Positions 1 to 6,040 of a stretch of 8,752 nucleotides of DNA are shown in pieces (the first letter of the stretch is position 1; each line of letters starts with the position of its first letter). The notes beneath the pieces were generated by a model. It worked only from the letters and a program-made list of their open reading frames with translations. It was not told the DNA's origin and searched no databases. The stretch spans positions 1 to 8,752 of the forward strand of contig CAYJLW010000119.1 of assembly GCA_964370965.1 (NCBI GenBank). Reading direction: 5' to 3'. This stretch comes from CAYJLW01 sp964370965 (lineage in GTDB: Bacteria; Actinomycetota; Acidimicrobiia; UBA2766). The position numbers were made by a program, and so were the translations under genes.

Positions 1-158
1 GTGGGCGACCTGGTAGCTGAGATAGCCCTCCCCCTCCGGCGGTGCGGCATTCGGGGGCAAGAACCCCGGCCGGGCGCGGCGAGCAAGCCGATTCCCAGAA
101 CAAGCGTGATGGCGACGGCTGTGATGCGGACACCCGAGCGGGCCGAGGATCGCACCAT
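1..158 (-). CDS. Secreted or membrane-anchored protein, N-terminal fragment (runs off left edge, probable frameshift)
   Basis: An ATG at 158-156 is preceded by a strong ribosome binding site, GGGAGG (168-163), four bases away. The first 30 residues form a signal peptide: arginines at 3, 7 and 11, then a hydrophobic core (ITAVAITLVLGIGLLAAP, about residues 12-29). After residue 31 the start frame turns arginine-rich and unconvincing. The frame two bases on reads LPPNAAPPEGEGYLSYQVAH with codon use typical of the window. One extra base in the CCCC run at 64-67 would join signal peptide and plausible mature protein. So this is either a single-base sequencing or assembly error or a real frameshift. 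The gene is cut by the window edge, so the family cannot be named. It is divergent from the kinase gene at 330. Confidence 0.5.
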   Translation of the reverse strand, partial: MVRSSARSGVRITAVAITLVLGIGLLAAPGRGSCPRMPHRRRGRAISATRSP

Positions 159-247
159 GATCCCTCCCGGCAAGATCAAGGCAGGGCCTGGCGCCCCGGC
201 ACACGTCTTCGCCACCCAGCGTGACAGAACCTCCCCGAACACCCCAA

Positions 248-285
248 GGGGGCAAACCACCCCTTCTTGTGGGTGAAACCACCCC
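248..285. promoter_or_regulatory. Twin 16-bp sites two helical turns apart in the divergent intergenic region (candidate operator)
   Basis: The 10-mer AAACCACCCC occurs at 254-263 and again at 276-285, exactly 22 bp apart. Each copy is preceded by a G-run (GGGGGC at 248-253, TGGGTG at 270-275). The second copy is a small dyad, GGGTG-AAAC-CACCC. Two like sites spaced by about two helical turns, between divergent starts at 158 and 330, suit a dimeric DNA-binding regulator. That function is inferred; the repeat is seen directly. I could not place a convincing -10/-35 pair in this 171-bp gap (159-329), and nothing else is visible there. Confidence 0.35.
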
Positions 286-329
286 ATTCCCTGGCCTGGA
301 GCGCCGTGGTGAGTTAGAACAGCACAGAG

Positions 330-1505
330 ATGGACACGGAGCCCGACCGACCGACCGAAGAGGCCGCCCGGATGGAGGGTGTGCTCCTGCGCTCCATCCT
401 GGGCTTCCGGGCCTTCCAACTCGTCGAGGGCATCGTGCGCATCCGCGAGGCACGGGCCGACTACCGCCACCCGGGGTTGGCGGTGGCCTCGGCGGCGGCC
501 GCCTTCGCCGAGTCCGCCTGGTTCGCCCGACGTTGCCTGCGCCGGGGCGACTTCCGCGACCCGGTGACGCGCTGGGCAGATGTTGCTGCTACGGCTGCCC
601 TCGGCGGTCTCTCGGCGGCGGCCCTGGCTCCCGCGGACCGCGCGGACCGGCGCCACTGGACCGCCGCCTACGCGATCGGCACCGTCGCCGCCGCCACCGC
701 CGGGGCACACACGTGGGGAGACACAGCCGCCGCCACCTCCGTGCTCGCCGGCGCCTACCTCGCCGGCGTGACACCGACCCTCCGGGACAACCCCGACGCC
801 CGCGGCCCCGTCCTCTACAACATCCTCCTCTACCCCGGTTTCGCACTCGCCGTGACATTCATCGCACGCCGCCTGCGGCGTTCGGCCGCGGACCTCCACA
901 GTGCCCGCCGGGACGCCGTCACGCAGGCGGAACGGGCGGCGGCCCAGCGCGAGCGCCTCCGCCACCACCGTCTCGTGCACGACAGCGCCCTCCAGACCCT
1001 CGAGGCCCTCGCCGGTCTCGACGCCACCGACGCCGCTGCCCAGGCCGACGTCGGCCACCGGGTCCGCCGGGAGGCCGAGCGGCTCAGGCGCGTCCTGGAC
1101 GGCCGCGAGGAACTCCCCGCGCCCGGTCTCGCCGAAGCCCTCTCGGCCCTGGCCGAAGACTTCGCCGCTGCCGGCCTCCGGGTGGAACTCGTCCTCGAGG
1201 GTCTCGACGCCGACCCCGCGCCGCCTGCCGTCGACGCCCTCGCTGCCGCCGCCCAGACGGCCCTCACCCGGGCCCACGCCGGGGCAGGGGCGAGACGTGC
1301 CGTCCTGCGGGCGGTCTCCGACGACGGAGGCGTCCGCGTGACCGTGCGTGACCACGGCGAGGGCCCCGGCCTCGAAGGCGCCGCCCACGACCTGAGGGTG
1401 GCCCTGGAGACCGGCCTCTCCCCAGTGGCCGGGCGAGTGGAGCTGCACCCCGGCGTACAGGGCACCCGCGTCGTGCTCTGGGCCCCGGTCGCCCAGCCCA
1501 CCTGA
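330..1505 (+). CDS. Membrane sensor histidine-kinase-like protein with degenerate ATP-binding domain
   Basis: This 391-residue protein is a paralogue of the next gene. Residues about 20-185 are a multi-helix membrane region (roughly five or six hydrophobic stretches), followed by a charged linker (185-210). The phosphoacceptor-type helix is RERLRHHRLVHDSALQTLEA, with the candidate phosphorylated His217 next to Asp218. The C-terminal third resembles a HATPase domain but is eroded. The N box reads TALTRAHAG (310-318) where the paralogue has EALTNVRKHAG, so the Mg-ATP-binding Asn is missing and two residues are deleted. A G1-like DHGEG (341-345) remains, but the glycine-rich GFGL loop is absent. 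It may therefore be a non-catalytic partner or phosphoacceptor of the second kinase. The ATG at 330 is favoured over Met15 (ATG 372) because the EE...R-F-L N-terminal pattern aligns with the paralogue. The 372 start has a slightly better purine-rich site upstream. The membrane layout resembles actinobacterial MacS-type kinases; that is a loose comparison. Confidence 0.8.
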   Translation: MDTEPDRPTEEAARMEGVLLRSILGFRAFQLVEGIVRIREARADYRHPGLAVASAAAAFAESAWFARRCLRRGDFRDPVTRWADVAATAALGGLSAAALAPADRADRRHWTAAYAIGTVAAATAGAHTWGDTAAATSVLAGAYLAGVTPTLRDNPDARGPVLYNILLYPGFALAVTFIARRLRRSAADLHSARRDAVTQAERAAAQRERLRHHRLVHDSALQTLEALAGLDATDAAAQADVGHRVRREAERLRRVLDGREELPAPGLAEALSALAEDFAAAGLRVELVLEGLDADPAPPAVDALAAAAQTALTRAHAGAGARRAVLRAVSDDGGVRVTVRDHGEGPGLEGAAHDLRVALETGLSPVAGRVELHPGVQGTRVVLWAPVAQPT

Positions 1506-1573
1506 TCCGGCCCGGATTCCGGACGGAGGCTGCTCAGAGGACACCGACGCCCGGATTGCGCCCACTCCTTCCG

Positions 1574-1609
1574 TTGACACGGGGTGTCCCGTCCGGGAAC
1601 ATCCCCACA
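1574..1609 (+). promoter_or_regulatory. Promoter for the second kinase, probably giving a leaderless mRNA
   Basis: A perfect -35 hexamer TTGACA (1574-1579) is followed after 17 bp by a weak -10, GAACAT (1597-1602, fitting the xANNNT pattern). A start 7 bases downstream of the -10 falls on 1609, the A of the ATG. No Shine-Dalgarno sequence precedes the ATG (CATCCCCAC), in agreement with leaderless translation, which is common in actinobacteria. Between and across the elements lies an imperfect dyad, GGGGTGTCCCG / CGGGAACATCCCC (1581-1606), which could be an operator. The second kinase can therefore be expressed apart from the first. Confidence 0.55.
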
Positions 1610-2742
1610 TGAGTGACGCCCGGAGGCCGGGGCAGCCGACCACACCAGAGGAGCGCCACGCCGAACGCATCCTGGCGCTCTGCGTGGTCACGAGCCGCGT
1701 CTTCAACCTCGGCATCGCCCTCTCCGCCATCCTCGCCTCCCGGACCCCCAACCGGCGACCCATGCGTCGCGCAGGCCTGCTCGCCCTCCTCGCCGCCGTC
1801 GAGAGCACCCATTTCGTGGCAGGGACGCGACATGTCACCTCCGTCGCAGACCGTCGCCTCGTCTGGACCGACGTCATCGTGGCGGCGTGCCTCACGGCAG
1901 CGGGTGCGCGGGCGGGCGCCGGCCCCGACACCGACTGGCTCTTCCAGTACTCCCTCACGTCGGTGTCCGCTGCCGCCATGGGCCTCGGCCCCGGCCCCGA
2001 AAGCGCCGCCGCCACCCTGATCCTCGCCGCCGCCCGCCTGGCGGGGCGCCGCCCGGGCGACCGGATCGCCGGTGAGGCGATCGCCTACCCGGGCACGCTG
2101 CTCGCCGTGGGCGCCATGGCACGCTTCACGCGGCGGGCGGCACGCGACCTCGGTGCCGCCAGGGCCGCCGCCGTCCGCCACGGCGAGGAGGTGGCCGCGC
2201 AGCGCGAGCGTCTCCGCCAGCACCGCCTCCTCCACGACAGCGCCCTGCAGACGCTCGAGGCGGCGGCGGGCCGCTGGGATCTCGACCCCGAGACCGTCCG
2301 CCGCCGAGCGACCCTCGAGGCCCGCCACATCCGTCTCGCCCTCGACGGCGACGCCCCCACCGAAACCCTGCCCAACGCCCTGGGGTCGCTGGCCGCCGAA
2401 TTCCTCCCCCTGGGACTGCAGGTCCGCGTCGACATGGGGGCCACCGGTGTCGACGTCGGTCCCGAGGCGGCGGCCGCCCTCCGTGACGCCGTCCGGGAGG
2501 CACTCACGAACGTCCGCAAACACGCCGGCACGGGCGGCGCCGCGGTCACGGCCCGGCGGCTCCCCGACTCCGTCGAGGTCGTCGTCAGCGACGCCGGCGC
2601 CGGGTTCGACCCGGCCCGCAGCCGCCCCGGGTTCGGCCTCCGGGGCTCCGTCGACGCCCGGCTCGCCGAGGTGGGCGGCGACGCCGCCGTGGAGTCCCGC
2701 CCCGGAGCCGGCACCCGCGTCGTCCTCCGCGTCCCGGCCTGA
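1609..2742 (+). CDS. Membrane sensor histidine kinase (HisKA_3/HATPase type), intact
   Basis: This 377-residue protein has a hydrophobic, multi-pass N-terminal half (about 20-172) without an obvious extracellular domain. It probably senses something in or at the membrane. The dimerisation/phosphoacceptor helix is RERLRQHRLLHDSALQTLEA with predicted phospho-His209 and Asp210. The ATPase domain is complete: N box EALTNVRKHAG (297-307, Asn301), G1 box DAGAGF (328-333), G2 loop GFGLRGS (341-347), and a terminal GAGTRVVLRVP strand. The layout is that of NarL-type two-component kinases, which normally act on a LuxR/NarL-family response regulator. None is in this window, so the partner is encoded elsewhere or the pair is orphan. 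It lies 103 bp after the degenerate paralogue, has its own promoter, and ends in a hairpin shared with the convergent gene. Confidence 0.88.
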   Translation: MSDARRPGQPTTPEERHAERILALCVVTSRVFNLGIALSAILASRTPNRRPMRRAGLLALLAAVESTHFVAGTRHVTSVADRRLVWTDVIVAACLTAAGARAGAGPDTDWLFQYSLTSVSAAAMGLGPGPESAAATLILAAARLAGRRPGDRIAGEAIAYPGTLLAVGAMARFTRRAARDLGAARAAAVRHGEEVAAQRERLRQHRLLHDSALQTLEAAAGRWDLDPETVRRRATLEARHIRLALDGDAPTETLPNALGSLAAEFLPLGLQVRVDMGATGVDVGPEAAAALRDAVREALTNVRKHAGTGGAAVTARRLPDSVEVVVSDAGAGFDPARSRPGFGLRGSVDARLAEVGGDAAVESRPGAGTRVVLRVPA

Positions 2743-2759
2743 TGGGGGCAGACCCGCAA

Positions 2760-2782
2760 GCCCCCACCCGAAGGGGCGGGGC
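2760..2782. terminator. Hairpin between convergent genes (candidate bidirectional terminator)
   Basis: GCCCCCACCC (2760-2769), loop GAAG, GGGCGGGGC (2774-2782) folds into a nine-pair GC stem with one bulged base and one G-U pair. It lies between the stop of the plus-strand kinase (2742) and the stop of the minus-strand YqgE-like gene (2784). No U-tract follows on either strand, so termination is inferred from position and stem strength. Confidence 0.45.
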
Positions 2783-2783
2783 C

Positions 2784-3353
2784 TCAATTCATGGACGGAT
2801 CGGGCGGGAAGGTGGCGAGGAAGGCGAGCTCGCCACCCTGACGGCGGAGCACGACACCCCAGAGCTCGTCCGGGTCGTCGCAGAAGGCGTCGCCGGCCAG
2901 CGCATCGACGACTATCCAGCCGCCCGCTGCGTACTCCTCCTCGAGCTGGCCCGGCCCCCAGCCCGAGTAGCCGGAGAAGAACCGTAGGGCCTCCAGGCGC
3001 CCCGCCACGTCATCTGGCCCGCGACCGAGGTCGACGAGGGCGAGGTCGCCGCCGAAGCGCGTGACCCCCCCGACGTCGTCGTCGTGGGCCCCGGGCCGCA
3101 CCCGGGCCAGGCCCAGCGCCACCTCGTTCTGGACGGGCCCGCCCACGAAGACGACGGCGGGGTCGCTCGCCCGGCCGTCCCACACGGGTAAGACGCCGGC
3201 CACGTCGACGTCGGTGGGCCGGTTCAGGACGAGACCGAACGCTCCCTCGTCACCGTGGTCGAGCATGAACACGACGCTGCGGGCGAAGTTCGGGTCCAGG
3301 AGCCCCGGCGTCGCCACCAGCAGCCGACCCTTGAAGAGTGCGGATTCCTCCAT
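2784..3353 (-). CDS. YqgE/AlgH family protein (UPF0301, DUF179)
   Basis: This 189-residue protein has the full length and landmarks of the YqgE/AlgH family. The N-terminal block is LLVATPGLLDPNFARSVVFM followed by GAFGLVLNRP. VFVGGPV lies in the middle. The signature GYSGWGPGQLEEE and GGWIVV follow, and the C-terminal block is LWGVVLRRQGGELAFLATF. The biochemical role of the family is not settled; AlgH was named from a Pseudomonas alginate-regulation context, and the proteins are soluble and widespread. I chose the ATG at 3353 (MEESALFKGRLLVATPGL) because family members start at about this point. A TTG at 3362 would add three residues and has no ribosome site; the ATG has only a G-run two bases upstream. 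It is the last gene of the minus-strand block, 103 bp after the DUF2804 stop codon. A long hairpin lies between them, so it may be transcribed separately. Confidence 0.92.
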   Translation of the reverse strand: MEESALFKGRLLVATPGLLDPNFARSVVFMLDHGDEGAFGLVLNRPTDVDVAGVLPVWDGRASDPAVVFVGGPVQNEVALGLARVRPGAHDDDVGGVTRFGGDLALVDLGRGPDDVAGRLEALRFFSGYSGWGPGQLEEEYAAGGWIVVDALAGDAFCDDPDELWGVVLRRQGGELAFLATFPPDPSMN

Positions 3354-3393
3354 GACCCCCAATCATTGCGCGCGGCCGCACCCGCAGCACCAA

Positions 3394-3447
3394 CCCCGTT
3401 CTGGGGAGCGCAGGCACGGGGACGGGCCTGCGCTCCCCAGAACGGGG
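3394..3447. repeat. Long perfect hairpin repeat, copy A
   Basis: Perfect 22-bp inverted arms (3394-3415 and 3426-3447) flank a 10-base loop. The arm contains the core CCGTTCTGGGGAGCGCAGGC, shared with copy B except for one position. The stem begins 10 bases after the DUF2804 stop codon (3459-3457), the usual place for a 3'-end structure. No U-tract follows in either direction, so it may be a terminator of the high-GC type, an mRNA-end stabiliser, or a REP-like dispersed palindrome. It contains no TAA, TAG or TGA in any of six frames. Confidence 0.85.
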
Positions 3448-3456
3448 AAGGGGCCT

Positions 3457-4485
3457 TCACCAGCGGGCTTCGTGGTCCTCGGCCCAGCCGGGCAGGTCGG
3501 CGACGGCGATCCTCTCGCCGCTGTCGGTCACGACGGTGCCGGAGTAGGTGCCGAACGCCCAGACGAGGTCGGTGCGGGCAAGACCCAGGTTCAGGCGCTG
3601 GCGGCGGTCGAGGACGGGCGTGAACTCCAGGTCGACACGGCCTGACTCCGGGGCCCCGATCCGCCACGGCTGAAGCGGCGCCACACGGTCGTAGTCCCAC
3701 ACGAGGTCCTCGCCTACCTTCGACAGGCGGCCGTCGATACACACGCCGTTCTCGGTCATGCCGGTGCCGTCCGTCCAGCGCCCGCCCAGGTTGAGGCCCA
3801 CGATGCGCCCGCCTGTCTCACCGGAGGCCGCACCCCAGTTCCACCTCGTGTCCCGCCCCCACACGCCCGTGCCGTAGTCGAGGGTGCCGTAGGCCGCCGT
3901 CTCCGGCCCGAACTCGTACGTCGTGCCCCCGACCCGCACCGACCCGATCACGGGGCGGGTGTTCTGTTTGGACGTGAACTGGTAGCGACGCTCGCTCCAC
4001 GGGATCACCACGTTGAGCGTCTCGTGGCCGGCGGGACGCTCCACGTACAGGTCGGCATCGACGTCGACACCCCGGTCACGGAACGCCGCCCTCAGACGCG
4101 TGCCCCCCGGCTCCTCGTCGATCGTGACACGCAGCCCGAGCCCGGCGAAACGGCACCCCTCGACGTCGCAACGCTCCGGGACGTGCATGCCAAGTGCCAG
4201 CGGGAGGACCACCGCCTTGGCCGTTCGCAGGCCGCTGACGAGATCCAGGAGCGAGGACTCCACGATGCCGATGTAGTCCACGTCGGCGTAGGTGACCTGG
4301 AACTGGCACTCCGAGGTGGTCACCCCCCAGAACACCCAGCGCTTCGCGCGGGACCACGTGGCGGGGCGCTTCGGGACCCGGCAGCGGTGCAGCGGTCGCC
4401 GCGACCATCCCACGGCCTCGGGGTTCAACATGCCCTCGGGCGTGGCGAGGTCGACCGCGGCGGTGATCTCCGGCTCCGTGTGCAT
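3457..4485 (-). CDS. DUF2804 domain (PF10974), C-terminal part of the fused ORF or an internally started gene
   Basis: From the in-frame ATG at 4485-4483 this reads as 342 residues, about the length of free-standing DUF2804 proteins. Seen motifs, in ORF numbering: GWSRRPLH (539-546), a KRWVFWGVTTSECQFQVTYADVDYIG block (561-586), NWGAASGE (729-736), GRIVGLNLGGRWTDGTGMTEN (739-759) and a dGRL-VWDY strand pair (764-778). The family has no assigned function; its beta-rich pattern suggests a lipocalin-like fold, which is my inference. No Shine-Dalgarno sequence precedes the ATG, so independent initiation would have to be weak, leaderless or coupled to lyase translation. The motifs are certain enough for the domain call. 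Whether a separate protein is made is not. Confidence 0.55.
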   Translation of the reverse strand: MHTEPEITAAVDLATPEGMLNPEAVGWSRRPLHRCRVPKRPATWSRAKRWVFWGVTTSECQFQVTYADVDYIGIVESSLLDLVSGLRTAKAVVLPLALGMHVPERCDVEGCRFAGLGLRVTIDEEPGGTRLRAAFRDRGVDVDADLYVERPAGHETLNVVIPWSERRYQFTSKQNTRPVIGSVRVGGTTYEFGPETAAYGTLDYGTGVWGRDTRWNWGAASGETGGRIVGLNLGGRWTDGTGMTENGVCIDGRLSKVGEDLVWDYDRVAPLQPWRIGAPESGRVDLEFTPVLDRRQRLNLGLARTDLVWAFGTYSGTVVTDSGERIAVADLPGWAEDHEARW

Positions 4486-6024
4486 GGGTGCAGCATGGCA
4501 CAGGGTCCCACGGTCGTCCCGGACGGAGCGCCCACGCCGCGCTGCACCGTTCTGGGGAGCCCAGGCACGGGTATCCGTGTCTGGGCTCCCCAGAACGGGG
4601 GTTTCCCCCGTGAACTGGGAGTGGAGGGATCCGGGGGGGGCGGCGGAGATGGAGACCTCGCTCTCGATGCGGCGGCCGAGTCCGTAGATGGGCGCCATCA
4701 CCGAGCCCCGACCGGGCTCGGCGGCGACGGCGGCGACCGACGCCCGGAGATCCTCGAGAAAGCGTGCGGCGACGCCGGGCTGGGTGTGGCGGAGCGTGAC
4801 GCAGAGGTGCAGGGACGCCGGCATCTGCAGACCGTTCAGGTTCCAGTGCCGCGCGGACATCTCGTCCGCGACGGCGTAGACGTCGAACGCGTCCGAGCCG
4901 AACGCCACCACGAAGACGGAGTCGCCGAGGAGTCGCAGTTCCGGGATCTCCGCCACGCCCGCCCGGATCTCCTTTGTGGTGTCGAGGATCCGCTGTGTGG
5001 CATCGAGGTAGCCGGACTCCCCCATCGCCAGCATCGCCGCCCAGGCCTCGGCGCTCAGCGCCCCGGGGCGGCTACCCGCCATCGTGGGGCTGTTGTAGAG
5101 ACCGATGGGGCTGTCCTCTGTCATGTAGTACGAGTAGCGGCGGAGGTCGGCGTTGCGGAACAGCACCACGGACGTGCCCTTGGCGGCGTAGCCGAACTTG
5201 TGGGTGTCGGCCGACATCGACGTCACGCCCGGGAGCCGGAAGTCGAAGGCGGGGAGGTCCTCTCCGAGACGCGCCGCCCAGGGCAGCACGAACCCGCCCA
5301 GGCAGCCGTCGGTGTGGAACCAGACGCCCCGTTCCCGGGCGAGCCCGGACAGGTCCGGGATCGGGTCGACGACCCCCCAGGGGAACGAGGGGGCCGAGCC
5401 CACCAGCGCCGCCGTGTGCGGCGTGATCGCGTCGGCCATGGCGGCGGGGTCCGCCTTGCCGTCTTCGCCTACGGGCACCCGCACGAGACGCATGCCGAAG
5501 TACTGCGCCGCCTTGTCGAACGCCACGTGGGCGCTGAATGGCACGACGAGTTCGGGGTCCGTGACCCCCCGCTCGGCCCGGGCCTGGTCCCGGGCACAGC
5601 GCATCGCGGTGAGGATGCTCTCTGTCCCCCCGGACGTGACCAGGCCGCAGACACCGCCGTCGTCGTCCCGGCTCGGGCTGAGGTCGGCGCCCAGCATGCC
5701 CGCCGTCATGGAGGCGACCTCCGCCTCGTACTTGGTCGCCCGGGGCCACAGGTCGGGGTGCAGGGGGTTGAGCTGGCTGTTGCGGGCGTACACCTCGTTC
5801 AAGAAGGCGATGTGCTCCTCGTCGCCGTTGTAGACGGCACCGGACGCGTAGCCGTCACGCCATCTCGCCTCCTCGTGGGCGGCCATGGTGTCGACGTCGG
5901 CGAGGATGTCCTCCTTCGCCCGGCCCTTCTCGGGCAGGCGGGCGAAGGACGGCACGACGTCGCGGTAGGGCTTCAGCGACCGCTCGATCGCCCCCACGAG
6001 ATGTTGCAGGTCCTCACGTTTCAC
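3457..6024 (-). CDS. Sphingosine-1-phosphate-lyase-like PLP enzyme fused in frame to a DUF2804 domain
   Basis: One open frame of 855 codons. Residues 1 to about 450 are a group II PLP-dependent lyase/decarboxylase closest in motifs to sphingosine-1-phosphate lyase: SGAVYNG (61-67), NPLHPDLWP (86-94), phosphate-binding TSGGTES (130-136), ring-stacking His166 in SAHVAFDKAA, Asp239 in HTDGCLGGF, and the Schiff-base lysine Lys276 in SADTHKFG. Family members cleave a phosphorylated long-chain amino alcohol to phosphoethanolamine and an aldehyde; the substrate here is unknown. After IYGLG (446-450) the usual lyase tail is not recognisable. Residues 476-493 are encoded by hairpin copy B, and the DUF2804 domain follows from Met514. 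The GTG start at 6024 is supported by GAGAGGAG six bases upstream and a 4-nt GTGA overlap with the kinase gene, implying translational coupling. The fusion is what the sequence says; historically these were probably two genes. Confidence 0.8.
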   Translation of the reverse strand: MKREDLQHLVGAIERSLKPYRDVVPSFARLPEKGRAKEDILADVDTMAAHEEARWRDGYASGAVYNGDEEHIAFLNEVYARNSQLNPLHPDLWPRATKYEAEVASMTAGMLGADLSPSRDDDGGVCGLVTSGGTESILTAMRCARDQARAERGVTDPELVVPFSAHVAFDKAAQYFGMRLVRVPVGEDGKADPAAMADAITPHTAALVGSAPSFPWGVVDPIPDLSGLARERGVWFHTDGCLGGFVLPWAARLGEDLPAFDFRLPGVTSMSADTHKFGYAAKGTSVVLFRNADLRRYSYYMTEDSPIGLYNSPTMAGSRPGALSAEAWAAMLAMGESGYLDATQRILDTTKEIRAGVAEIPELRLLGDSVFVVAFGSDAFDVYAVADEMSARHWNLNGLQMPASLHLCVTLRHTQPGVAARFLEDLRASVAAVAAEPGRGSVMAPIYGLGRRIESEVSISAAPPGSLHSQFTGETPVLGSPDTDTRAWAPQNGAARRGRSVRDDRGTLCHAAPMHTEPEITAAVDLATPEGMLNPEAVGWSRRPLHRCRVPKRPATWSRAKRWVFWGVTTSECQFQVTYADVDYIGIVESSLLDLVSGLRTAKAVVLPLALGMHVPERCDVEGCRFAGLGLRVTIDEEPGGTRLRAAFRDRGVDVDADLYVERPAGHETLNVVIPWSERRYQFTSKQNTRPVIGSVRVGGTTYEFGPETAAYGTLDYGTGVWGRDTRWNWGAASGETGGRIVGLNLGGRWTDGTGMTENGVCIDGRLSKVGEDLVWDYDRVAPLQPWRIGAPESGRVDLEFTPVLDRRQRLNLGLARTDLVWAFGTYSGTVVTDSGERIAVADLPGWAEDHEARW
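4547..4598. repeat. Long hairpin repeat, copy B, inside the fused ORF
   Basis: Arms of 24 bases (4547-4570 and 4575-4598) flank the 4-base loop GTAT. All pairs match except G4565 opposite T4580. The arm begins CCGTTCTGGGGAGCCCAGGC and differs from copy A at one core position. There A has the pair G3410-C3431 and B has C4561-G4584, so both arms changed together and pairing was kept. It lies between the lyase and DUF2804 domains and is translated as residues 476-493 of the ORF. All six frames are free of stop codons across it. Function unknown; possibly a former or active 3'-end structure. Confidence 0.85.
4596..4610 (-). other. Short hairpin overlapping one arm of repeat B (possible alternative fold)
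   Basis: On the minus-strand transcript CGGGGG-AAA-CCCCCG is a perfect six-pair stem with a three-base loop. Its 3' arm shares three bases (4596-4598) with the first arm of repeat B. The two stems can therefore not both form completely. This could act as a transcription or translation switch, but the overlap is short and may be coincidence in such GC-rich sequence. Confidence 0.3.
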
Positions 6025-6040
6025 GGCCGGCTCCTCTCTC
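6021..6040 (-). promoter_or_regulatory. Ribosome binding site and stop/start overlap coupling kinase and lyase
   Basis: GAGAGGAG (6038-6031) lies six bases before the GTG start at 6024-6022. The kinase stop TGA (6023-6021) overlaps that start as GTGA. This decides the GTG start of the lyase and indicates that both proteins are made from one mRNA in linked amounts. Confidence 0.8.

Noticed and set aside
1..276. Plus-strand open frame at the left edge
   Set aside because: Proline/arginine-rich with no motif or ribosome site. The opposite strand has a strong ribosome site and signal peptide.
1505..1517. ATCCGG-C-CCGGAT dyad right after the first kinase stop, as a terminator
   Set aside because: The one-base centre gives no usable loop, the stem is short and no U-tract follows.
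1534..2787. Minus-strand 417-codon open frame opposite the intact kinase
   Set aside because: Low-complexity Gly/Ala/Arg/Asp composition and no motifs; the plus strand carries all the histidine kinase boxes.
4633..4640. G8 homopolymer as a sequencing slip that creates the fusion
   Set aside because: Shifting the frame by one base either way reaches no stop before the DUF2804 start and reveals no normal lyase tail.
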